Assembly: GCA_003641795.1 (NCBI GenBank)
Contig: QNAP01000083.1
Span: 1 to 7,456 of the forward strand
Direction: 5' to 3'
DNA from: Thermotogae bacterium
Lineage (GTDB): Bacteria; Thermotogota; Thermotogae; UBA12178
DNA: 7,456 nt
The translations under genes were made by a program, and so were the position numbers. How positions within the stretch are numbered: position 1 is the first letter of the stretch; every line of letters starts with the position of its first letter. Under the pieces are notes generated by a model, which was not told the origin of the DNA, ran no database searches, and saw only the letters and a list, made by a program, of their open reading frames with translations. This document shows positions 1 to 6,367 of this stretch, piece after piece.

Positions 1-1
1 G

Positions 2-1447
2 GACTACAACACCGGAAACTGGTCAAGAGTCCCAGCGATCTCCTTGGAATACGAAGGGCCTCCGGTGGTGAAATCGCTCTTTGAAGATGTCGTCGGTGAA
101 TTCTTCATGTTGTCAGCAGAAACGACGACAACAACGGCCTCTGCAACACTTACCGTGAAGAAGCTTGGAGACCTTTTCGCCTTTTCTTTTCAAATCGGCG
201 GCGAAATAGTTGGAAACTCTTGGGAAGCACTTCCCCTTCAAGAAGCCTTGAAGAGGCTCGAGAAATCCATCGAGCAAAAGTACCCTAAAAAACCGAGTGA
301 GATCACGATCACGTTGGTTCCAAAGGGTTGTCAAATCAAGTTAAGCGATTCGCTGATCTCCACCTCGACCACCGTGTCCTGGATACGAAGGAAACCGTTA
401 GTCTATCAAATCGTCACATCGAAAGGCTCCGCCACTGATACCTACATACCCTTGGATATTCCATCACAAAGATTGGAAGTGCGCCCAAAGTTCCACCGGA
501 TTTTTCCAAATCAAGGTGTCGATGTGATTGTAGACGAAAAACCCATCATCTCCTCAACCGAGATCGTCGAAGGGTTTCATCGCCTGAAAGTTATGGATGG
601 TACAGACGCGCTCTTCGACGACATCATCTACATCTCCCACGATGTTAGTCTGTCAACATTACTGGACGATCTGAATCTGCAAGGACCTTCAAAAAGGGAA
701 GTTTTTGACATCGGGGATGATCTGAAAATTTTGGTGGATAACCAGCTTCTCCATGTCCCGAAAAAAACGATATCGGTGATCAAGAGAAGCAACGGCTTAC
801 TTTTCCTCACTGCAAACGGTGTTTTGGACGAGAACGGTACGCAGCTTTTCGATCTCCCTCCAACGAATGTGTGTACCAGATCTGGCTTACTCTTCCTGAG
901 TGATGGAACCGTGTGGAACTATGAAAAGGGGTGGAAAAAAGCGTTACCAAACCCCGTCATAGCGTGTGCCCAACCGAACGACGGGCTCGTTTATCTTTTG
1001 ACATCCGCTGGAGGATTGTACCTATTGGAGTCCCAACGTGGGACTCTTTCGTGGATCAAGCAAACCAACGCATATTGGATAGGCGAACTGAACAACCAGA
1101 TGGTTCTCATCGACCATGAAGGCGTAAAGACGTTGGAAGGGGACGTGTTGAAGAAGCTGGAGTTTCCGGTGAAGTCAGCGGTCTCTTCAAGTTCCCGGCT
1201 TTATTTGCTCTTATCCGTAGGTTTGCTAGAATCCTTTCCGGAAGGGAAACGTTGGTTTGTAGGTGACGGAAAGCTTTTCTACATAACCGGAAAAACGTTT
1301 TTCGTGCCTCAATCTCATCGTTTTCTCTTGAAGATCGAAGATCTTCAGGAGACTTATCTTCATTTGGATGGAGATGTGAGGTTTTCGGGTATCGTAGAGA
1401 ACACGTTCCAAGTGGTGAGTGGAGGCAAGCTCTATGTCCTCAAATAA
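2..1447 (+). CDS. Partial protein of unknown function, PEGA-like segment plus beta-propeller-like C-terminal half
   Basis: I do not recognise this gene. The frame is open from the left edge (no stop from position 2). The first possible start, TTG at 44, has no Shine-Dalgarno sequence, so the true start most likely lies outside the window; 481 residues are visible. Counting from the TTG, residues about 26-40 are threonine-rich. Residues about 157-187 (GVDVIVDEKPI then an EGFHRLKV strand pair) resemble a PEGA-type beta domain. From about residue 221 to the end there is a run of short strand-turn-strand units (GLLFLTANG, GLLFLSDGTVW, GLVYLLTSAGGLYLL, RLYLLLSVG, GKLFYITGK, GKLYVLK), which suggests a beta-propeller. 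No catalytic motif is visible. The 3' end overlaps tlyA by 14 bases, so it is probably the upstream member of the same operon. Location is unknown because the N-terminus is missing; an envelope or extracytoplasmic role would fit such domains but is only inferred. Confidence 0.8.
   Translation, partial: DYNTGNWSRVPAISLEYEGPPVVKSLFEDVVGEFFMLSAETTTTTASATLTVKKLGDLFAFSFQIGGEIVGNSWEALPLQEALKRLEKSIEQKYPKKPSEITITLVPKGCQIKLSDSLISTSTTVSWIRRKPLVYQIVTSKGSATDTYIPLDIPSQRLEVRPKFHRIFPNQGVDVIVDEKPIISSTEIVEGFHRLKVMDGTDALFDDIIYISHDVSLSTLLDDLNLQGPSKREVFDIGDDLKILVDNQLLHVPKKTISVIKRSNGLLFLTANGVLDENGTQLFDLPPTNVCTRSGLLFLSDGTVWNYEKGWKKALPNPVIACAQPNDGLVYLLTSAGGLYLLESQRGTLSWIKQTNAYWIGELNNQMVLIDHEGVKTLEGDVLKKLEFPVKSAVSSSSRLYLLLSVGLLESFPEGKRWFVGDGKLFYITGKTFFVPQSHRFLLKIEDLQETYLHLDGDVRFSGIVENTFQVVSGGKLYVLK
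1324..1352 (+). repeat. Inverted repeat inside the first gene, 12-bp stem with one G-T pair
   Basis: Bases 1324-1335 pair with 1341-1352 around a 5-base loop (CGAAG), with one G-T pair at 1328/1348. The centre contains the palindrome GAAGATCTTC. It lies inside coding sequence about 80 bases before the tlyA start, and no T-run follows, so it is not an intrinsic terminator. It may be a chance product of coding sequence or a weak transcript structure. Confidence 0.4.
1421..1425 (+). promoter_or_regulatory. Ribosome-binding site that sets the tlyA start
   Basis: GGAGG lies 8 bases before ATG 1434. The longer in-frame candidate, GTG 1419, overlaps this site and has no well-placed Shine-Dalgarno of its own. 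The site lies inside the last codons of the preceding gene, which favours translational coupling. Confidence 0.75.
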
Positions 1448-2246
1448 GAATTCGCGATTGAGGATCGATCAACTGCTGGTTGAAAGGGGACTGGTGGAAT
1501 CGAGAGAAAAGGCAAAACGCCTCATTATGGCTGGTCAAGTCAGAGTCAATGGACAAAGACTCGACAAGCCGGCAGTTCAGGTTCCAATGTCAGCAAAGAT
1601 ATCTCTTGTCCAGCCAGATCCGTATGTAAGCAGAGGAGCATACAAGCTCATCGGCGCACTCGATCATTTCAAACTCGAAGTGGAAGGGCTCGTTGCCTGT
1701 GATGTGGGCTCGAGTACCGGTGGTTTCACTCAGGTACTGCTTGAGCGTGGCGCCAAACGAGTGTATTGTATAGATGTTGGAAAAGGACAGCTGCACTGGA
1801 AACTGCGAAATGATCCACGAGTAAGGATCTTGGAGGGTGTAAACGCGAGATACTTAACCCCGGAAATGTTGGAAGAAGCCGCTGATCTCTGCACGATAGA
1901 CGTCTCCTTCATATCGTTGAAACTCATCTTACCTGCAGTCAAGCGAATATTGAAACCCAAAGGTAAGATCCTAGCACTCGTGAAACCGCAATTCGAGGCC
2001 GGACGTAAGGACGTCAAGAAAGGCCTTGTACTGAAGCCGGATGTTCACGTGACTTTACTCAAATCGATGATAGAATATTTTTTAAGCCACGGATTGAACT
2101 GCGAGGGGCTCACGTTCTCTCCCATACGTGGTGCAAAGGGGAACATCGAGTACTTCGCACTTCTCTCAATCGGTAGCAGAAAACATACATCGAATCTAAA
2201 CGTTGAATCGATCGTGAACACCGCTTTCGAAAGACTTTGGAGGTGA
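1434..2246 (+). CDS. tlyA: TlyA-family 23S/16S rRNA 2'-O-methyltransferase (hemolysin A family)
   Basis: This 270-residue protein has the standard TlyA layout. Residues about 8-58 form an S4 RNA-binding domain (LRIDQLLVERGLV, then GQVRVNGQ). A Rossmann methyltransferase domain follows from about 64, with SAM motif I DVGSSTGGF at 90-98. The RrmJ/FtsJ-type K-D-K-E tetrad is visible as K71 (SRGAYKL), D156 (TIDVSF), K184 (LVKPQFE) and E239 (GNIEYF). Family members methylate the 2'-O of C1920 in 23S rRNA, and the longer TlyA type also C1409 of 16S rRNA, with SAM as donor, in the cytoplasm. Length is close to that of the mycobacterial enzyme, but whether it is the one-site or two-site type cannot be settled here. 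The name hemolysin is historical. ATG 1434 is chosen over GTG 1419 because of the GGAGG at 1421. The start overlaps the upstream gene by 14 bases, and the stop TGA is part of the next gene's ribosome-binding region. Confidence 0.95.
   Translation: MSSNKNSRLRIDQLLVERGLVESREKAKRLIMAGQVRVNGQRLDKPAVQVPMSAKISLVQPDPYVSRGAYKLIGALDHFKLEVEGLVACDVGSSTGGFTQVLLERGAKRVYCIDVGKGQLHWKLRNDPRVRILEGVNARYLTPEMLEEAADLCTIDVSFISLKLILPAVKRILKPKGKILALVKPQFEAGRKDVKKGLVLKPDVHVTLLKSMIEYFLSHGLNCEGLTFSPIRGAKGNIEYFALLSIGSRKHTSNLNVESIVNTAFERLWR
2239..2246 (+). promoter_or_regulatory. Ribosome-binding site for the secreted-protein gene, overlapping the tlyA stop
   Basis: GGAGGTGA includes the tlyA stop codon (TGA 2244-2246). 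ATG 2247 directly abuts it, only 3 bases from the GGAGG core, which is too close. GTG 2253 lies 9 bases from the core, a usual spacing. This decides the start of the next gene and implies coupling to tlyA translation. Confidence 0.7.
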
Positions 2247-2252
2247 ATGTGG

Positions 2253-3704
2253 GTGAAAACGTTTCTGCAAATCTTTTTTCTTTTGTCACTATCAACCTTA
2301 GCAGTAGCGAGTGTGATGGACTACGTGCACACAGGACAGGATTTCTACATACTGGTCAACAACCTAAAAGGAGGTCTTGACAGGCTTTCGAAGGTCAGTG
2401 AGCTTTATTCATATGTGGTTTCCGATTCGGGTTTGGCAATGGGAAGAGTGGTTCAAAATTTCGCGGAAACCGTTGCTTACGAGCAGGGAGTTGATCCTTC
2501 GGTTATCGAGAATGCCCTCACAAAACCTTTTTTGTTGACAGGAAAAGGAGCCAACTTGAGTCTTGATGCGCTCATTTCCGTCGATCCCTATTACTTTGTG
2601 GATCTTCTGAAACATTTAGGGGAAGGATTTGCGGTGATCTTTGATGTCGACACCACAAAAGAGGCGAGCACATTGTTACGCAATATAGCGAAACTCTTAA
2701 AAGCTCAGATCAAAAGCTTTCCAACGTCGTACCAACTGAGAACAGAAGATTCTCTACTTTATTCTTGGATGGATGACGACGTGCTTGTCTTCGCAGGTAG
2801 TGAACCAGCGGTGTTCGACGCGGTGGAAGCGGGAAACGATCCAAAGTATCGTTTACTGAACTCTTCCAAAATCGCGTCTGAAACTTACAAAGAACTCGCC
2901 GACGCGTGGATTCTGGGGTATTTCTCAAAAGAATCCCTCACTTTGGATCTCGGAGTGCAGTTTTCCGTAGAAACGAAGTACGTCACTCTCTCGGCATCCG
3001 TCACAAACAGTGGTCTTGTCGCAGATATCTCCCAAAGCATCACATTCCTCGCGACGGATGTGGCACAAAAATTGCTCGGAGCCAATGTAGAACTCGGAGA
3101 ACTGGAATCACAGAAGATGATGGGCAACTATTTGGTGACGCTTTCTCCAGAGGTGGGGGCTTTCGCTTTAAATGAATTCAAGAAGTGGGTCGTAGCTCAA
3201 GGAGAAGCGACAGAATCTTCCATCTACCAACTGGTGGAAGATCTCTTAGAGAGTGCCAAGGCAATATCGCTCTCTGGAGACCTCACCGTTTCCACTCCAA
3301 CGTTTTCACTGATCTTGAGGGCCAAAGACGGTTTTGGAGAGGCATGGTCACGGTTGGCAGCTTGGGGTGTTGAACCCGAAGAAAAGGACGGATGGAAAGA
3401 GGGAAAGCTCGAAAGCAACGGAACACTCCTTTACTTTTTAGAATCTCCCCGGGGGCTTTTCGTCATCACCTCCATCGAACCCCATGATTTCATGGCTTCG
3501 TTTTCATCGTTCCCAACACTCGGCGTGGCACCGGGCTATTCTATAATCAAAGATGAACTCCTTTCAGACTGTGTCTTTCTAACCTTCGTGGATGTTTCCT
3601 CGGCACTATCGAGTTCCTTCGGAAAACTTCCTACCAGCGCTTTCATAGTGCAGCAGCGATTAAAATCCGATGAGACGATCAGATATCGTCTCATCTTCAG
3701 GTGA
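2253..3704 (+). CDS. Secreted protein of unknown function with duplicated module, DUF3352-like
   Basis: I do not recognise a named gene. From GTG 2253 the product is 483 residues. It opens with a clear Sec signal peptide: MKTF, then a hydrophobic stretch (IFFLLSLSTL), then AVA with likely cleavage after residue 19. There is no lipobox cysteine and no later strong membrane segment, so a periplasmic or outer-face location is inferred. The body holds two similar units at about 126-228 and 351-450. Each has a beta-rich opening, a helix, an LLY strand, a V-(F/I)-x-x-S-x-EP segment (LVFAGSEPAVF; FVITSIEPHDF), and a later strand pair (DAWILGYF; CVFLTFVD). This pattern resembles the poorly characterised DUF3352 proteins, but only a profile search could confirm it. 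No catalytic residues stand out. GTG 2253 is preferred over ATG 2247 because of ribosome-binding-site spacing and because it gives a cleaner signal peptide. It lies 6 bases after tlyA and 8 before secA, so it is probably co-transcribed with both. Confidence 0.85.
   Translation: MKTFLQIFFLLSLSTLAVASVMDYVHTGQDFYILVNNLKGGLDRLSKVSELYSYVVSDSGLAMGRVVQNFAETVAYEQGVDPSVIENALTKPFLLTGKGANLSLDALISVDPYYFVDLLKHLGEGFAVIFDVDTTKEASTLLRNIAKLLKAQIKSFPTSYQLRTEDSLLYSWMDDDVLVFAGSEPAVFDAVEAGNDPKYRLLNSSKIASETYKELADAWILGYFSKESLTLDLGVQFSVETKYVTLSASVTNSGLVADISQSITFLATDVAQKLLGANVELGELESQKMMGNYLVTLSPEVGAFALNEFKKWVVAQGEATESSIYQLVEDLLESAKAISLSGDLTVSTPTFSLILRAKDGFGEAWSRLAAWGVEPEEKDGWKEGKLESNGTLLYFLESPRGLFVITSIEPHDFMASFSSFPTLGVAPGYSIIKDELLSDCVFLTFVDVSSALSSSFGKLPTSAFIVQQRLKSDETIRYRLIFR
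3669..3695 (+). promoter_or_regulatory. Perfect 11-bp hairpin just upstream of the secA ribosome-binding site
   Basis: GATGAGACGAT (3669-3679) and ATCGTCTCATC (3685-3695) are exact reverse complements around the loop CAGAT. The structure lies in the last codons (from residue 473) of the secreted-protein gene and ends 8 bases before AGGAG of secA. No T-run follows, so it is not a typical terminator. It could affect secA translation, mRNA processing or stability; the structure is seen, any role is inferred. Confidence 0.5.
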
Positions 3705-3708
3705 GGAG
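3704..3708 (+). promoter_or_regulatory. Ribosome-binding site for secA
   Basis: AGGAG lies 4 bases before ATG 3713; an additional AGGTG (3699-3703) lies 9 bases before it. The region overlaps the stop codon of the preceding gene (TGA 3702-3704). The longer candidate start, GTG 3701, would place the start codon within this site and is unlikely. Confidence 0.7.
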
Positions 3709-3712
3709 AGAG

Positions 3713-6319
3713 ATGTTCAAAAAGCTTTTTGACAAAAACGAACGGATCATCAAAAGGTATTCCAAGGTTGTAGAAGAGATCAACAAGATTCACAAAACTG
3801 AGATCGAACCTCTCACAAACTTACAACTACTCGAAAGATTCAAAGCGTTGAAGAATGGTTCCTTGAGTCTTGAGGAATCGTTAACCGAGGCATTCGCAAT
3901 AGTTCAAGAAGTGGCGAAACGTACGTTGGGTATGAAGCATTTTAACGTGCAGCTCATTGGGGGTATCGCTCTCCACGAGGGCAAGGTGGCGGAGATGAAA
4001 ACCGGGGAAGGAAAAACCCTTGTAGCAACCCTCCCGTTGGTGCTCAACACCTTAAAAGGCAAAGGTGCGCATTTGGTAACGGTGAACGATTACCTCGCAA
4101 GAAGAGATGCCTTGTGGATGGGACCCATATATCTCTTCCTCGGATTAAGGGTGGGAGTCATAAACCCCCTGAACAGATCGTATGAAGTCGTGTGGGCTGA
4201 TTCAGAAAAAGCTATGGAAGCAGTACAGAAGAACCTCCAAGCGTGGCCCGAAGGATTCGACGGTGACGTTCTGCCGGAAGAAGCACTCAACAGGGCAGCC
4301 TTAGAATTCTTCGGGGTCAAGCTGGTCGAGATTCCGCGGAGGGAAGCCTATCTTTGTGACATAACGTATGGCACCAACAACGAGTTCGGATTCGACTATC
4401 TTCGTGATAACCTCGTTTACGATATCAAAGACAAGGTACAAAGAGGTCATCACTACGCCATCGTAGATGAAGTGGACAGCATTTTGATCGACGAAGCGAG
4501 AACCCCTCTGATAATATCTGGCCCTTCAAAGGGCGGGACAAATCTCTACAGACAGTTCAACGCCTATGCGAAACGTTTCAAAAAAGACGTTGATTTTGTG
4601 GTGGATGAAAAACACAAAACTGTCACCCTCACTGAGGCCGGCATGGACAAGCTGGAAAGGCTTCTGGGAGTAGACAACCTTTACGATCCTTCTAATATCG
4701 ATTATCTTTACTTCATGCTCAACGCGTTGAAAGCCCATCATCTTTTCAAAAAAGACGTCGACTACATAGTGATGAATGGCGAAGTGGTCATCGTAGATGA
4801 GTTCACAGGGAGGCTCCTACCCGGACGCCGTTACTCTGGAGGTCTCCACCAAGCCATCGAAGCCAAAGAGGGTGTCAACGTACGCGAAGAATCGATAACC
4901 TATGCCACCATCACTTTCCAGAACTATTTCAAGATGTACGAAAAGCTCGCTGGAATGACAGGTACCGCCAAAACCGAAGAAGAAGAGTTCCAGCAGATTT
5001 ACGGCATGGAAGTGGTGGTAATCCCAACCCACAAACCCATGATCCGGATCGACCACGACGATCTGATCTTTCGAACTCTTGAAGAAAAGTATGAGGCCGT
5101 TGTCAATGACATAGCGGAGCGCTACAGAAAGGGTCAACCAGTCTTGGTGGGTACCACTTCTATCGAAAAAAGCGAAAAATTGTCCTCGATGTTGAAGAAG
5201 CTGGGGATACCCCACCAGGTACTGAACGCTAAGTACCACGAACAAGAAGCAGAGATCGTCGCTCAAGCAGGCCAAAAGGGCACGGTCACCATCGCCACCA
5301 ATATGGCCGGTAGAGGAACAGATATAAAGCTTGGGCCAGGTGTTGCCGAGCTTGGGGGGCTTTACGTTCTTGGCACAGAAAGACACGAAAGCCGAAGGAT
5401 CGACAACCAACTCAGGGGCCGGTCGGGAAGACAAGGGGATCCAGGTGAATCGCGATTTTATCTCTCTACTGAAGACGATCTCGTCCGTCTATTTGGCGGT
5501 GATAAGATCAGAAGGATCATGGATACCCTGAAAATAGAAAAAGGAGAACCCATTCACCACCCGCTTCTGACACGCTTGATTGAGCAAGCTCAAAAACGTG
5601 TGGAAGGGATAAACTTCGCCATCAGAAAGCGTCTTTTCGAGATGGATGTGGTCTTAGACGAACAACGAAACGCCGTTTACAGCCACAGAGACTGGATTTT
5701 GAAAGGGGAAAATCTTGACGAGCATATCCAGGAGATCCTCGACGATGTGGTAGAAAGAAGGATAAAGGCGGCTTGTGACGACACAGTCTGCGATTTGGAA
5801 ACGTTGAAGGAGTCTTTCAACATCGTCCCTCACTTTGTGATCGACTGGCAGAGTCTGAGTTCTGACAAAACCGGTGAGGTACAGCACTTCGTTACAAAAT
5901 CACTCAGAAAAGCTTACCAGGCTAAAAGAGAAGAGTTCGGTGAAGACTTTCCTCTAATCGCCAAAACCCTGATGCTCAGGATAATCGACGAAAGATGGAG
6001 AAGACACCTTGAAAGCGTCGAGCACGTGAAAGAAGCCGTAGGTCTTAGAGGGTACGGCCAGAAAGACCCCATTATTGAGTTTAAACGCGAGACCTTCCTC
6101 ATGTTTGAAGAAATGGTGGATGCGATCTACGATGACATCGCTTCGCTGTTACTCCGCATCGTTAAGGTTGACACCGAGAAAGCTTCAGCAGAAGCTAAGA
6201 AAGAGCTCTCACGCTTAGCTTATATCCACGACGAATTCTCGCCTATCAAACCAAAGAGTTCGCGGGAGAAACCACAGAAAAAGCCAGGTATGAGCAGAAG
6301 ATTCAAGGTGAAAAGATGA
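3713..6319 (+). CDS. secA: Preprotein translocase ATPase SecA
   Basis: SecA is the ATP-driven motor that pushes unfolded preproteins through SecYEG at the inner membrane. The 868-residue product (ATG 3713; N-terminus MFKKLFDKNERII as in Thermotoga SecA) has Walker A MKTGEGKT (95-102), Walker B around VDEVD (251-255), DEARTPLIISG (260-270), the preprotein cross-linking domain between about 225 and 370, GMTGTA (414-419), TSIEKSE in the second nucleotide-binding domain, and arginine-finger motif QLRGRSGRQGDPG (566-578). The helical scaffold follows, with the two-helix finger at about 754-800 and its tip tyrosine Y781 (LRGYGQKDP). Relative to E. coli there are about 50 extra residues between 152 and 207, a feature of Thermotoga SecA. 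The C-terminal zinc-binding tail that contacts SecB and lipids in many bacteria is absent; the protein ends in a lysine/arginine-rich tail. V646 replaces an aspartate of the conserved DDV motif. It is the last gene of the operon, 8 bases after a secreted-protein gene, and is followed by a strong terminator. Confidence 0.98.
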   Translation: MFKKLFDKNERIIKRYSKVVEEINKIHKTEIEPLTNLQLLERFKALKNGSLSLEESLTEAFAIVQEVAKRTLGMKHFNVQLIGGIALHEGKVAEMKTGEGKTLVATLPLVLNTLKGKGAHLVTVNDYLARRDALWMGPIYLFLGLRVGVINPLNRSYEVVWADSEKAMEAVQKNLQAWPEGFDGDVLPEEALNRAALEFFGVKLVEIPRREAYLCDITYGTNNEFGFDYLRDNLVYDIKDKVQRGHHYAIVDEVDSILIDEARTPLIISGPSKGGTNLYRQFNAYAKRFKKDVDFVVDEKHKTVTLTEAGMDKLERLLGVDNLYDPSNIDYLYFMLNALKAHHLFKKDVDYIVMNGEVVIVDEFTGRLLPGRRYSGGLHQAIEAKEGVNVREESITYATITFQNYFKMYEKLAGMTGTAKTEEEEFQQIYGMEVVVIPTHKPMIRIDHDDLIFRTLEEKYEAVVNDIAERYRKGQPVLVGTTSIEKSEKLSSMLKKLGIPHQVLNAKYHEQEAEIVAQAGQKGTVTIATNMAGRGTDIKLGPGVAELGGLYVLGTERHESRRIDNQLRGRSGRQGDPGESRFYLSTEDDLVRLFGGDKIRRIMDTLKIEKGEPIHHPLLTRLIEQAQKRVEGINFAIRKRLFEMDVVLDEQRNAVYSHRDWILKGENLDEHIQEILDDVVERRIKAACDDTVCDLETLKESFNIVPHFVIDWQSLSSDKTGEVQHFVTKSLRKAYQAKREEFGEDFPLIAKTLMLRIIDERWRRHLESVEHVKEAVGLRGYGQKDPIIEFKRETFLMFEEMVDAIYDDIASLLLRIVKVDTEKASAEAKKELSRLAYIHDEFSPIKPKSSREKPQKKPGMSRRFKVKR

Positions 6320-6353
6320 AAAGTGGGGAAGTGTATACACTTCCCCACTTTTT
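6319..6353. terminator. Bidirectional intrinsic terminator between convergent genes
   Basis: Bases 6319-6335 are the exact reverse complement of 6336-6352: a perfect 34-bp palindrome with GC-rich arms (GTGGGGAAGTG / CACTTCCCCAC) and TATA at the centre as a minimal loop. TTTTT (6349-6353) follows on the + strand. On the - strand the arm ends in TTTT (6322-6319), with another T-run at 6314-6311. It starts at the last base of the secA stop codon and ends 15 bases before the stop of the convergent gene, so it should end both transcripts. Confidence 0.9.
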
Positions 6354-6367
6354 GAATAGGGTGGTTA

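Noticed and set aside
44..46. TTG as the true start of the first gene
   Set aside because: No Shine-Dalgarno sequence precedes it, the frame is open to the left edge, and the sequence there looks like the middle of a protein rather than an N-terminus.
1419..1421. GTG as start of tlyA
   Set aside because: It overlaps the GGAGG that is ideally placed for ATG 1434, and family members start close to the S4 domain.
2247..2249. ATG as start of the secreted-protein gene
   Set aside because: It directly abuts GGAGGTGA, leaving too little spacing; GTG 2253 has usual spacing and gives a signal peptide beginning with MKTF. The two choices differ by only two residues, so this stays somewhat open.
3669..3695. 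The hairpin before secA as an intrinsic terminator
   Set aside because: It is followed by TTCAGGTGAGG with no T-run, and it precedes a gene with a good ribosome-binding site in the same operon.
4817..5434. Long antisense open frame of 205 codons opposite secA
   Set aside because: It lies wholly opposite conserved SecA coding sequence, its translation is low-complexity and rich in F, V, G and H without domain features, and it has no convincing ribosome-binding site. It is a shadow of secA codon use.
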